Source of the DNA: Comamonadaceae bacterium CD01 | GTDB lineage: Bacteria; Pseudomonadota; Gammaproteobacteria; Burkholderiales; Burkholderiaceae_C | Direction of reading: 5' to 3' | Length of the DNA: 64,000 nt | Assembly: GCA_002894305.1 (NCBI GenBank) | Contig: PGEI01000001.1 | Location: 16,034-80,033 of the forward strand | Shown here: one piece after another, positions 25,611 through 34,500 of the stretch | How positions within the stretch are numbered: position 1 is the first letter of the stretch | How the letters are laid out: the number at the start of each line of letters is the position of its first letter | Notes under the pieces: model-generated | The model's database searches: none | What the model saw: the letters and a program-made list of their open reading frames with translations, nothing else | Told to the model about the DNA's origin: nothing | Made by a program: the position numbers and the translations under genes

Positions 25611-26633
25611 TCAACGCCCTCGCCAGGCCTGCGCCAGCGCCTGCTGCGCCGGCGGCGCCAACACCCCCAGGCGCACGCAGCCGGGCAGGCCGAACGAGGC
25701 GCAGTCGCGCAGCTTGATGCCCTGCCCGCGCAACCGGCGCAGCGCCTGCTCCATGTCCGCCACCGGCAGGCGCGCGACGAAGAAATTGGCCAGACTGCCC
25801 TCCTGCACCTGCCAACCCAGGCCGACGCACAGCGCCAGCTGCTGCGCCTTGTAGCGCCGCAGCCGCTGCAGCGACTGCGCCAGCCAGTCCTGCGTCTGCG
25901 CCAGCACCCAGCCCGACAGCAGCGCCACGCCGTCGGCGCCCACCGGCCATGACGGCGCCAGCGCCTGCAGCGCCAGCGCCACCTCCACGGCCTGCGCCGG
26001 CGCCACCGCGTAGGCGGCGCGCACGCCGGTCAGGCCCAGCGCCTTGTTGGGCGTCCACAGCTGCCAGGCGTCGCCCGCCAACGTTGGTGCAGCTGCGTCA
26101 TCCAGCACCAGCGGCGCATAGGCACAGTCAATCACGCGCAGCGCGCCCTGCGCCGTGGGTTGCCGCGTCCAGCGGGCCAGCACCGCATCCGGCATGCCCA
26201 GCGGGCTGGACGGCTGGCAGGCCCAATGCAGCGCGGGGACTCCGTCATGCTGCGCCGCAGCGGTGCAGACATCCAGCCCCCACAGCCGCGCGGCGCGCGC
26301 ATAGTCGCCGTAGGCATGTGCCGGCAGCACCGCGCGACGCAGCCCAGTGCGCGCCGCATGGGCGCTGATGCGGTGAATGAACTCACTGGCGCTTGCCGCC
26401 AGCACGATGCGCCTGGGATCCACGCCATGGAACCGCGCCAGCTGCGCGCGTAGCTGCGTGTATGCCGGGTCGGGGTAATGGCGGGGGTCGGCCGCCTGCA
26501 GCAGCTGCAGCACCTGCGGGCAGGGGCCGCAGGCGTTGGCGTTGGTCGAAAAGTCGTGCAGCGGCACGCCCAGTGCATCGGGGCCGCCGTGCAGCGGCGC
26601 CTCGCCCGTCGCGTTTTCATGCCAGGCATCCAT
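25611..26633 (-). CDS. cobC: CobC-like PLP aminotransferase (L-threonine-phosphate decarboxylase type)
   Basis: A 340-residue class I/II aminotransferase-fold protein that supplies the aminopropanol arm of cobalamin. The N-terminal pattern HGGPDALGVPLHDFSTNANA and YPDPAYTQLRAQLA is typical of CobC/CobD. The PLP lysine is in LWTPNKALGLTGVRAAYAV. It would make (R)-1-amino-2-propanol phosphate or a related amine for attachment by CbiB, whose gene ends six bases upstream. Close similarity to HisC is inherent to the family, but the context decides in favour of cobalamin. Confidence 0.88.
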   Translation of the reverse strand: MDAWHENATGEAPLHGGPDALGVPLHDFSTNANACGPCPQVLQLLQAADPRHYPDPAYTQLRAQLARFHGVDPRRIVLAASASEFIHRISAHAARTGLRRAVLPAHAYGDYARAARLWGLDVCTAAAQHDGVPALHWACQPSSPLGMPDAVLARWTRQPTAQGALRVIDCAYAPLVLDDAAAPTLAGDAWQLWTPNKALGLTGVRAAYAVAPAQAVEVALALQALAPSWPVGADGVALLSGWVLAQTQDWLAQSLQRLRRYKAQQLALCVGLGWQVQEGSLANFFVARLPVADMEQALRRLRGQGIKLRDCASFGLPGCVRLGVLAPPAQQALAQAWRGR

Positions 26634-26639
26634 GCCGTC

Positions 26640-27653
26640 CTACCTCTTGCCCATCATCCAGACCGCAAACACCAGGGCCACCGCCAGCAGCGGCAACAGC
26701 GCCCGCAGCGCCCGGCCCGCCCACAGCACCGCGCGCGCCACGTCGCCCGCCTGCGCCGGCGCGCCCTGGTCATGCAGCACATACACGCCGGGCTTGCCCA
26801 GGCGCCGGTCGAGCAGCAGCGCCATCGCCGCCATCGGCCAACCGCCGTTGGGCGACGGCGTCAGCCGCGCCTGGCAGGCCAGCGTGCGCCACGCAAAGGC
26901 CGCGCCGCCGCCAAAGCGCGCCACGGCCCACAGCAGCGCGCCGGTGATGCGCGCCGGCAGCCAGGACAGCACGTCGTCGGCGCGCGCCGCCCATTTGCCG
27001 GCCCATTGCCAGTGGCGCCCGCCGCGCTGCCCGGGGTAGCCCCACATCGCATCGGCCGTGTTGGCCAGCCGGTACAGCGCAGCGCCGGGCAGGCCCAGCA
27101 GCGCAAACCACAGAAGCGGCGCGACGACCGAGTCGCTCAGGTTTTCGGCCAGGGTCTCTATGGCGCTCTCGCGCACCGCGGTGGCGTCCAGCTGCGCGAC
27201 GTCGCGGCTGACCAGCCAGGACAGGCGCTCGCGCCCCTGCTGCAGCGATTGCGCCAGTGCAGCCTCGACGGCCAGCACCTCGCTGCGCAGCATGCGCCAG
27301 GCCAGCAGCGGCTTGAGCAGCAGCGCCAGCACCACCGCGGCCAGCCAAGCGGGCAGCAGCGCCAGCGCCGCCGCTTGCAGCGCCGCGGCCAGCAGCATGG
27401 CCAGCGCGGCCAGCACGCACCACGCCAGCGCGCCGCGGGCCCAGGCGCCCAGGTCGCGCCCTGGCGCTGGTGCAACCGGTGCCACCCAGGCGCTGCATGC
27501 GCCCAGCGCCCGGCCCATCCAGACCACCGGGTGCAGGCGCACGGGCGGCTCGCCCCAAAGATGGTCGACCGCCATGGCCAGCACCAGCGCCGCGCCCAGC
27601 GTGGCGGCGGCATGCCAGGGCGCGAGATGCGCCCAGATCCACGCCTGCGTCAC
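26640..27653 (-). CDS. cbiB: Adenosylcobinamide-phosphate synthase
   Basis: A 337-residue inner-membrane protein that joins aminopropanol (phosphate) to adenosylcobyric acid. The signature VDHLWGEPPVRLHPVVWMGR lies near residue 28. The segments AVRESAIETLAENLSDSVVAPLLW and LANTADAMWGY are also conserved. Four to five transmembrane helices are evident. No ATG occurs before the conserved region, so the GTG at 27653 is taken as start; an internal ATG just before VDHLWGE is an alternative that would shorten the first helix. It is coupled to cobC downstream and divergent from the methyltransferase gene. Confidence 0.9.
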   Translation of the reverse strand: MTQAWIWAHLAPWHAAATLGAALVLAMAVDHLWGEPPVRLHPVVWMGRALGACSAWVAPVAPAPGRDLGAWARGALAWCVLAALAMLLAAALQAAALALLPAWLAAVVLALLLKPLLAWRMLRSEVLAVEAALAQSLQQGRERLSWLVSRDVAQLDATAVRESAIETLAENLSDSVVAPLLWFALLGLPGAALYRLANTADAMWGYPGQRGGRHWQWAGKWAARADDVLSWLPARITGALLWAVARFGGGAAFAWRTLACQARLTPSPNGGWPMAAMALLLDRRLGKPGVYVLHDQGAPAQAGDVARAVLWAGRALRALLPLLAVALVFAVWMMGKR

Positions 27654-27730
27654 CGGCGCGCCCCAGCGACGCGCGCCGGCAATGGCATGATGGCTTTTCC
27701 CATCCCCCCACGGCGCCCCGCCCACACGCC

Positions 27731-28423
27731 ATGACCACCGTGATCTCCGACGAAATCGACCTGCTTGCCCAGCTTCTGCCCGCCCCCGGCCCACGCGTGA
27801 TCGAGCTGGGCTGCGGCAGCGCCCGCATGGCGCGCCAGATGCTGCAGCGCTGGCCGGACATGAGCTACCTGGGCCTGGAGGTCGATCAGGTGCAGCACGC
27901 GCGCAACCTGCAGGACGTGCCGCCGCGCATGCGCTTCGAGGCCGCTGGCGCGCAGGACATTCCGTGTGCCGATGCGCGGTTCGACCTGGCGCTGATGCTC
28001 AAGTCGCTGCACCACGTGCCCGTGGACCTGATGGACAAGGCGCTGGCCGAGGTCGCCCGCGTGCTCGCGCCCGGCGGCTACCTGTATGTGTCCGAGCCGG
28101 TCTACGCCGGCCCGCTCAACGAGGTCGTGCGCCTGTACAACGACGAGGGCGTGGTTCGCGCTGCCGCGCAGGCGGCGCTCGACCGCGCGCTTGCCGCACC
28201 GAACAGCCTCTGGCGCGAGGCGGCGCAGCAGCGCTTTGAAACCCCGGTGAAGTTTGCCGATTTCGACGACTTCGCCCAGCGCATGATGTACCCGAGCTTT
28301 GCCAACCACCAGATCACGCCCGCGCTGCGCGACCAGGTGGCCGCCGCCTTTGCGCCGCACTGCACGGCCAGCGGCGCGCACTTTGTGCGGCCCATGCACG
28401 TGCGTCTGCTGCAGCGCGCCTGA
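27731..28423 (+). CDS. Class I SAM-dependent methyltransferase
   Basis: A 230-residue protein with the Rossmann-type SAM-binding motif I, RVIELGCGSARMARQML. Motif II is in YLGLEVDQVQHARNL, and motif post-II is in ARFDLALMLKSLHHVP. It belongs to the UbiE/COQ5-like Methyltransf_11 group. The substrate is unknown. It is the only plus-strand gene inside the cobalamin region, divergent from cbiB and convergent with bluB, so it may have inserted into the cluster. There is no sign that it is one of the known cobalamin precorrin methyltransferases, which are a different fold. Confidence 0.85.
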   Translation: MTTVISDEIDLLAQLLPAPGPRVIELGCGSARMARQMLQRWPDMSYLGLEVDQVQHARNLQDVPPRMRFEAAGAQDIPCADARFDLALMLKSLHHVPVDLMDKALAEVARVLAPGGYLYVSEPVYAGPLNEVVRLYNDEGVVRAAAQAALDRALAAPNSLWREAAQQRFETPVKFADFDDFAQRMMYPSFANHQITPALRDQVAAAFAPHCTASGAHFVRPMHVRLLQRA

Positions 28424-28461
28424 CCCGAAGAATCCTGCGCGCGCCCATCCGGCACCGCGCC

Positions 28462-29157
28462 TCACGCCTCGCTCACCAGCCAATCGGCGCCCCGGCCCCA
28501 GGTGTCGTCGAACACCACCTGCGCCAGCGGCGCGCGCCGCGCCCAACGCTCGCGCTGCAGCATCGGCTCCTCGTAGAAGTCGTGCACCGGCCCCAGGCAC
28601 AGCAGGGCCACGCAGCGCGCACCATGGGGCAATTGCAGCAATCGCCCAACTTCCTCGGGGTCGAAGATCGACACCCAGCCCATGCCCAGGCCTTCGGCGC
28701 GCGCGGCCAGCCACAGGTTCTGGATCGCGCAGGCGACCGAGGCCAAGTCCATCTCGGGCAGCGTGCGCCGGCCGAACACATGGGCCTCGCGCCCGTCCAT
28801 CAGCGCCACGGCCAGCACCTCGGCCGCGTCCATCAGCCCCTCGACCTTCAGGCGCAGAAAGCCGCTGCGCTGCGCACCCAGCGCGTCGGCCGTGCGCAGG
28901 CGTTCGGCCTCGACCAGCGCCTGCAGCTCGCAGCGCAGCGCGCGGCTGCGCACGCGGATGAAACGCCACGGCTGCATGAAGCCCACGCTGGGCGCCAGGT
29001 GGGCCGCGGTGAGCAGCCGGGTGAGCAGCTCGTCGGGCACCGCGCCGCCGGCAAAGTGGCGCATGTCGCGCCGCTCGCCGATCACGCGGTACAGCGCCGC
29101 GCGCTCGGCCGGGCCGTAGGCGTGCGCGCCCGCAGGGCGCGCCGCGTCAACCGGCAT
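28462..29157 (-). CDS. bluB: BluB, 5,6-dimethylbenzimidazole synthase
   Basis: A 231-residue flavoenzyme of the nitroreductase fold that breaks down FMNH2 with oxygen to form 5,6-dimethylbenzimidazole, the lower ligand of B12. Signatures are GERRDMRHFAGG, LAPSVGFMQPWRFIRV and the lid region LRTADALGAQRSGFL. The C-terminal ARCVALLCLGPVHDFYEEPM is also typical. Its presence implies aerobic synthesis of true cobalamin. The start at 29157 overlaps the ogt 3' end by 11 bp, so ogt and bluB are translationally linked. Confidence 0.93.
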   Translation of the reverse strand: MPVDAARPAGAHAYGPAERAALYRVIGERRDMRHFAGGAVPDELLTRLLTAAHLAPSVGFMQPWRFIRVRSRALRCELQALVEAERLRTADALGAQRSGFLRLKVEGLMDAAEVLAVALMDGREAHVFGRRTLPEMDLASVACAIQNLWLAARAEGLGMGWVSIFDPEEVGRLLQLPHGARCVALLCLGPVHDFYEEPMLQRERWARRAPLAQVVFDDTWGRGADWLVSEA

Positions 29158-29671
29158 AAAGCCCTTCCAGCGACTGCCCGCCTTCGAGCGCCAGCAGCGC
29201 CTCTTTGCGCGGCAGGCCGCCGCCGTAGCCGGTCAGCCGCCCGTTGCTGCCGATGACGCGGTGGCAGGGCACGACGATGCTGATCTTGTTCATGCCGTTG
29301 GCGGCCGCCACGGCGCGCGTGGCCGTGGGCTGGCCGATGTGGGCCGCCTCCTGGGCGTAGCTCCAGGTCTGGCCGTAGGGAATCTCCAGCAGCGCGCGCC
29401 ATACGCGCAGCTGAAACGGCGTTCCCACCAAGTCCAGCGGCAGGTCGAACGCACGGCGCTTGCCGGCAAAGTAGGCCGCCAGCTGGTCGCGCGTGCGCGC
29501 AAGCGTCGGGCTGATGCCCGCGTGCGCCGCTCCGCGCGCGGCCTGCACCTGGGCGACCTCGCGCTCCAGGCCCTTCTGGCCGGCAAATTCCAGCAAGCAC
29601 AGCCCGGTGTCCGACGCCATGGCCAGCATGTCGCCCAGCGGCGTGGGCAGATGGCAGCTCAACAGACTCAT
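29147..29671 (-). CDS. ogt: Methylated-DNA-protein cysteine methyltransferase
   Basis: A 174-residue DNA repair protein that removes alkyl groups from O6-alkylguanine in a one-time reaction. The active-site motif IVVPCHRVIG carries the acceptor cysteine. FQLRVWRALLEIPYGQTWSY is the DNA-recognition helix region, and GGLPRKEALLALEG is conserved downstream. The start at 29671 has a strong Shine-Dalgarno (GGAGG, 8 bases before ATG); an ATG five codons upstream is less likely. No Ada regulatory domain is present. It overlaps bluB and lies 91 bp after the cobalt chelatase gene, so a repair gene sits within the B12 cluster. Confidence 0.92.
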   Translation of the reverse strand: MSLLSCHLPTPLGDMLAMASDTGLCLLEFAGQKGLEREVAQVQAARGAAHAGISPTLARTRDQLAAYFAGKRRAFDLPLDLVGTPFQLRVWRALLEIPYGQTWSYAQEAAHIGQPTATRAVAAANGMNKISIVVPCHRVIGSNGRLTGYGGGLPRKEALLALEGGQSLEGLYAG

Positions 29672-29762
29672 CGGTAATACCTCCATGCAATAGCGCCCCT
29701 TGACTACGAGCGCGTCCAGACCAGCATACGCCAGTTGCACCGCGGTCGCACCCATTTCCCGG

Positions 29763-31537
29763 TCACACGCCCTGCGCCGCGTGCAGGTAACGCGCGCCCC
29801 AGCGTGCGGCCCAGGCGGCACACTGGCCGGCCGGGCGCAGCGGGTCGTCGAAGTCCACCAGCACCAGTTGCTGCGCGTGCGCCGGGCGCTGCGGCGCGGC
29901 CAACGTGCGCCCGTCGGTCAGCAGCCACAGCCACGCACCCCCCGTGCGGCCGCTGCGCGCGGCCTGTGCCAGCAGTTGGTCGGCCTGCGCCAGCGCGTTG
30001 TCCAGCGGCGTGCCGCCGCCCCCGCCCAACGGGCGCACCCGCACCACGGCGCTGGCGCGTGCCGGCGCGGGTGGCAGCAGCAGCTGCACGCCCTGGCCAC
30101 CAAACGACAGCAGGGCCACATGGTCGCCGGCGCGGGCGGCCTGGGCGATCAGCGCGCCCGCCCAGCCCTTGGCCTGCGCCAGCCGCTCGCCGCGCATCGA
30201 GCCCGAGGTGTCGAGCACCAGCAGGTGCAGCGCCGGCACGCGCTGGGGCACTCGGCGCCAGCGCAGATGGGGCGCAGCCAGCGGCTGCGGCCCCTTGGCC
30301 GTCAGCGTGCGCGGCCAGTCGATCTGCGCGCCTGCCGTCTGGGCGCCGTCGTGCGCCAGCGCCAGGCCGGGGCGTGGCGGCGCATTGGCCGCGCTGCTGC
30401 GCCACCGCCAGCTGGCCTGCGCGCGCGGCGCGGCCGGGCTGCGGTGGCTCAGGCTTTTTTTGCGGAGAGCGCCCCGGTGTTGACCCGCCGCACCTGCGTC
30501 TCGGGCTCGGGCGCCAGCGCGCCCCAGTCGCCCTCGGGGCGCGGGCGAAGGTTCTGCGCGGTGGGTGCATCTGCCGGCGCCTGCGGCGGCCGGGCGGGTG
30601 CGGGCGGCTGCGCCTGGGCTTGCTGCGGGGGCTGCGCCTGCCCGCGGCGGTGCGCCAGCGCCAGCTCGGCCACCGCGTCCACGCTCTCGGGCAGCACTTG
30701 GTCGCGCGCCTGCAGCGCCGCCAGCGCACGCGCGGCGCGCAGCATCACCAGGTCGGCGCGCACGCCGTCGACGCTGGCTTGCTGCGCCAGGTCGGCCGCG
30801 CGCGCCAGCACCGCGTCGCTCCAGACGAGCTGCGGCAGGCGGGCGCGGGCGTCGGCAATCTGCTGCGCCAGTTGCGCCAGTGCCAGCGCGTGCGCGGCGT
30901 GCAGCGCCTCGGGCTCGGACTCGAAGCTCAGGCGGGCGCGCACGATGGCCTGGCGCTCGCGCGCGTCCTGCGGGTTGGCCAGCTGCAGCGACAGGCCGAA
31001 GCGGTCGAGCAGTTGCGGGCGCAGCGCGCCCTCCTCGGGGTTCATCGTGCCGATCAGCACGAAGCGCGCCGCGTGCTGGCGCGAAACGCCGTCGCGCTCG
31101 ACGGTGTTCACGCCGCTGGCGGCAGCGTCCAGCAGCGCGTCGACCAACGCGTCGGGCAACAGGTTGACCTCGTCCACATAGAGCACGCCGCCGTGGGCGC
31201 GCGCCAGCAGCCCGGGCGAGAGCACGACGCGCCCGCTTTGCAGCGCGTCCTGCACGCTGAGCGTGCCGACGAGCTGCTCCAGACTGGCCGCCAGCGGCAG
31301 CGTGACGAAGGGCGCGCCCGGCAGCAGCGCCGCCAGCGCCCGCGCCGCGGTGGACTTGGCCGTGCCGCGCGGGCCGGCGATCAGCACGCCGCCGATGGCT
31401 GGGTCGATGGCGGCGAGCAGCAGCGCACGCTGCAGCGCGTCGTGGCCGACGAGGGCGGTGAACGGAAACGCTGGCGCCGGCGCGTACAGCTGGGTGGCGG
31501 CGGTATCTGCCAGAGAGGAGGCGGTGGATGCGGTCAT
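29763..31537 (-). CDS. chlD: ChlD-like cobalt chelatase subunit made by -1 frameshifting
   Basis: Inferred 591-residue fusion of the AAA+ domain (read from 31537) with a von Willebrand domain read in the -1 frame from base 30455 to 29763. The VWA part has the MIDAS motif LLVLDTSGSMRGERL and the later GGGGGTPLDNALA. It has no ATG, GTG or TTG start anywhere between the frame shift and the region just before the MIDAS. Such AAA-VWA fusions are ChlD/BchD-like and pair with a ChlI-like AAA subunit and the large CobN subunit to insert cobalt into hydrogenobyrinate a,c-diamide. A real frameshift mutation or sequencing error would break the gene; the shift signal argues otherwise. Confidence 0.78.
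30401..30461 (-). promoter_or_regulatory. Predicted -1 programmed ribosomal frameshift signal
   Basis: On the minus strand, seven A residues (30461-30455) form an A-AAA-AAA slippery heptamer in the zero frame GCA AAA AAA. A six-base spacer GCCTGA, which contains the zero-frame stop, follows. Then comes a perfect 8-bp stem GCCACCGC (30448-30441) with GCGGTGGC (30408-30401) around a 32-base GC-rich loop. Slippery site, spacer length and stem match the standard -1 frameshift layout. Confidence 0.8.
30449..31537 (-). CDS. ChlI-like AAA+ subunit of cobalt chelatase (zero-frame product)
   Basis: A 362-residue AAA+ ATPase that ends in the zero frame at TGA (30451-30449) two codons after the A-run. 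Walker A is AGPRGTAKSTAARAL and Walker B is GGVLYVDEVNLLPD; the chelatase insert with VERDGVSRQHAARFVLIGTM is also present. The last 60 residues are a proline/alanine-rich linker. It would form the hexameric motor ring that drives CobN. The start codon overlaps the cobN stop by 4 bp (ATGA). Ribosomes that do not shift at 30461-30455 release this shorter product. Confidence 0.85.
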   Translation of the reverse strand: MTASTASSLADTAATQLYAPAPAFPFTALVGHDALQRALLLAAIDPAIGGVLIAGPRGTAKSTAARALAALLPGAPFVTLPLAASLEQLVGTLSVQDALQSGRVVLSPGLLARAHGGVLYVDEVNLLPDALVDALLDAAASGVNTVERDGVSRQHAARFVLIGTMNPEEGALRPQLLDRFGLSLQLANPQDARERQAIVRARLSFESEPEALHAAHALALAQLAQQIADARARLPQLVWSDAVLARAADLAQQASVDGVRADLVMLRAARALAALQARDQVLPESVDAVAELALAHRRGQAQPPQQAQAQPPAPARPPQAPADAPTAQNLRPRPEGDWGALAPEPETQVRRVNTGALSAKKA

Positions 31538-34500
31538 GCGCTCGGCTCGCTGTCTTCCAGGTGTTGTTCCAGCGCCAGCAGGTGCTGGCGGATGCGGTCG
31601 CGGTGCGCGCCAGGCTCGGCCCACTGCCCGCGGGCCATGGCTTCGAGCAGGCGCTCGGCCACGCTGCGCAGCGCCTGCGGGTTGTGCTGCCGCAAGAAGG
31701 CGCGCGTGTCGTCGTCGTGCAGATAGGCGTCGGCCACCAGCGCGTACTGGTGGTCGGCCACCACATCGGCGGCGGCGTCGAAGGCGAACAGATAGTCCAC
31801 CGTGGCGGCGATCTCGAACGCGCCCTTGTAGCCATGGCGCTTGACGCCGTCTATCCACTTGGGGTTGACCGCGCGCGAGCGCACCACGCGGGCGACCTCT
31901 TCGCTCAGTGGCCGGATGCGCGGCGCGCCGGGCACGCTCAGGTCGCCGTGGTAGAGCGCGGGCAGCGCGCCGGCCAGGTGCTCGACGGCCGCGGCCATGC
32001 CGCCGTGGAACTGGTAGTAGTCGTCCGAATCCAGGATGTCGTGCTCGCGGTTGTCCTGGTTGTGCAACACCGCCTGCACGCCCGCCAGGCGCTGGGCAAA
32101 GCTGGCCGGCGCGCTCAATCCGGGCGAGTCCTGGCCATAGGCAAAGCTGCCGGCGCGCAGATAGGCCTGGCCCAGGTCGGCGCGGCCCTGCCAGCGGCCG
32201 CTGTTGATCAGCTCCTGCAGCCCCGCGCCGTAGCCGCCCGGGCGTGGGCCGAAGACGCGCCAGCTGGCCTGGCGCCGCGCCTGCGCGGGCGTCGCGCCCT
32301 GGGCCTGGGCGGCGGCCGCGTCGCGCTGCACGCGGGCGCGGATGGGGTTGACCTCGTCGCTCTCGTCCTCCACCGGGATGGCGGCGACGGCCTGCACCGC
32401 GGTGTCGAACAGCGCGATGACGTTGGGAAACGCGTCGCGGAAAAAGCCCGAGACGCGCAGCGTCACGTCCACACGCGGGCGGTCGGCGATGGCCATCGGC
32501 AGCACCTCGACGTCGACCACGCGGTTGCTGCCCGGCGCCCATCGGGGGCGCACGCCGATCAGCGCCAGCGCCTGGGCGATGTCCTCGCCGCCCGAGCGCA
32601 TGGTGCTGGTGCCCCACACCGTCAGGCCCACGCTGTCCGGGTAGCTGCCGTGGTCCTGCAGGTGGCGCTCGATCACGCGCTCGGCGGCCAACCGGCCCAT
32701 CTCGTAGGCCATGGGCGTGGGCACGGCACGGGTATCGACCGAATAGAAGTTGCGCCCGGTGGGCAGCGTGTCGGGCCGCCCGCGCGAGGGTGCGCCGCTG
32801 GGGCCGGCGGGCACGAAGCGCCCCTGCAGGCCGCGCAGCAGCTGGCGCATTTCGTTGGCGCCACTGGCGTCCAGCCGCGGGGCAATGCGCTCGCGCAGGT
32901 GCTGCAGCACGGGCGCGGCCTGCGGCCAGGCGGCGGCATGGGGCGCCGGTGCGTCGGGCGCGGCGTGCTCTGCCACCAGGCGCGCGGCCAGCTGCTCCAG
33001 GCGCTCGCGCGCGTGGCCGGCGTGGCGCCAGGGCGCATCACTCACCGCCTGCAACAGCGCGGGACGCGGCCCCTGCCAGGGCGCGGCCCAGTCGGGGGTG
33101 AGCGGGTCAAACCCGGACAGTCCCAGGTCTGCGGCCAGCGCGGCCAGCAGCCCGCCCTGCCCCGCGCCCTGGCCGCTGGCGTGGCGCGCCAGCGCCACCA
33201 GCGTGTCGGTGCGCAGCCGCCCGGCGGGGCTCTGGCCCAGCGTGTGCAAGCCGTCGCGGATCTGCGACTCCTTGATCTCGCACAGATAGGCGTCGAGCCG
33301 CGCCAGCAGCGCCTCGCGCGCGGCGTCGGTGGCGGGCGCGTCAAAGCCCAGCTCCTGGTGCAGGCCGGCGGCCACCACCTGTTCGAGCATCACGGCGCGC
33401 AGGCGCTGGGCGCGACGCGGGTCGAGCTGCAGCGCGTCGTAGTACTCGTCCATGCTGCGCTCCAGCGCCTGCAGCGGGCCGTAGCTCTCGGCGCGGGTCA
33501 GCGCCGGCATCAGGTGGTCGATGATCACCGCCTGCGTGCGCCGCTTGGCCTGGCTGCCCTCGCCCGGGTCGTTGACGATGAAGGGGTACAGGTGGGGCAG
33601 CGGCCCGAGGATGGCGTCGGGCCAGCAGTCGGCGCCCAGCGCCACGCTCTTGCCCGGCAGCCATTCCAGGTTGCCGTGCTTGCCCACGTGCACCACCGCA
33701 TCGACCGCGAACGCGCGGCGCAGCCAGAAGTAGAACGCCAGGTAGCCGTGGGGCGGCACCAGGTCGGCGTCGTGGTAGCGGGTGGCGAGGTCCGCGTCGC
33801 GCCCGCGCGCGGGCTGGATGCCGATGAACACTTTGCCCAGCCGCAGGCCCGAGACCATGAAGCGCCCGGCGCGCAGCATCGGGTCCTGCTCGGGCCGGCC
33901 CCACAGCTCGTTGATCGCCTGGCGGCTCTCAGGCGCCAGCCACTCGAAGTCGGCCAGGTAGTCGGCCAGCGCCAGGCTCTGGAAGGCCGGGCGGTGGGCA
34001 TTGGCGTCCAGCGCGTTGGTCACGCCCTGCACCAGGCGGCGCATCAGCGCGTCGCCGTCCTCGGGCAACGGATCGGCGCCCAGGTCGTAGCCCTCGGCCT
34101 GCAGCGCGTGCAGGAGGGCCATGGTCGAGGCTGGCGTGTCCAGCCCCACGCCGTTGGCCAGGCGCGCGTCGTCGTGCGGGTAGTTGGCCAGGATCAGCGC
34201 GATGCGCTTGTTCGGCGCGGGCAGGCGGCGCAGCGCGCACCAGTTGCGCGCCAGCCGGGCGACGAAGCCGATGCGCTCGGGCTCGGGCTGGTAGCGCACC
34301 ACGTCCACCTCGGTGCGCTCGCAGCGGTGCGCCAGGCCCTTGAAGCTGACCGCGCGCGTGGTGATGCGCCCGTCCACCTCGGGCAGCACGACGTGCATCG
34401 CCAGGTCGCGCGGGCTCAATCCGTGGGGGTCGTCCTGCCACTGCTCGCGCGTGCCACCGGCCATGATGAGCTGCAGCACCGGCGCGTCGCCGGCCAGCAG

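Noticed and set aside
29763..31835. VWA protein as a separate long gene starting inside cobN
   Set aside because: The upstream 560 codons of this frame are a shadow of the AAA+ and cobN frames. Only the part after the A-run resembles a protein family.
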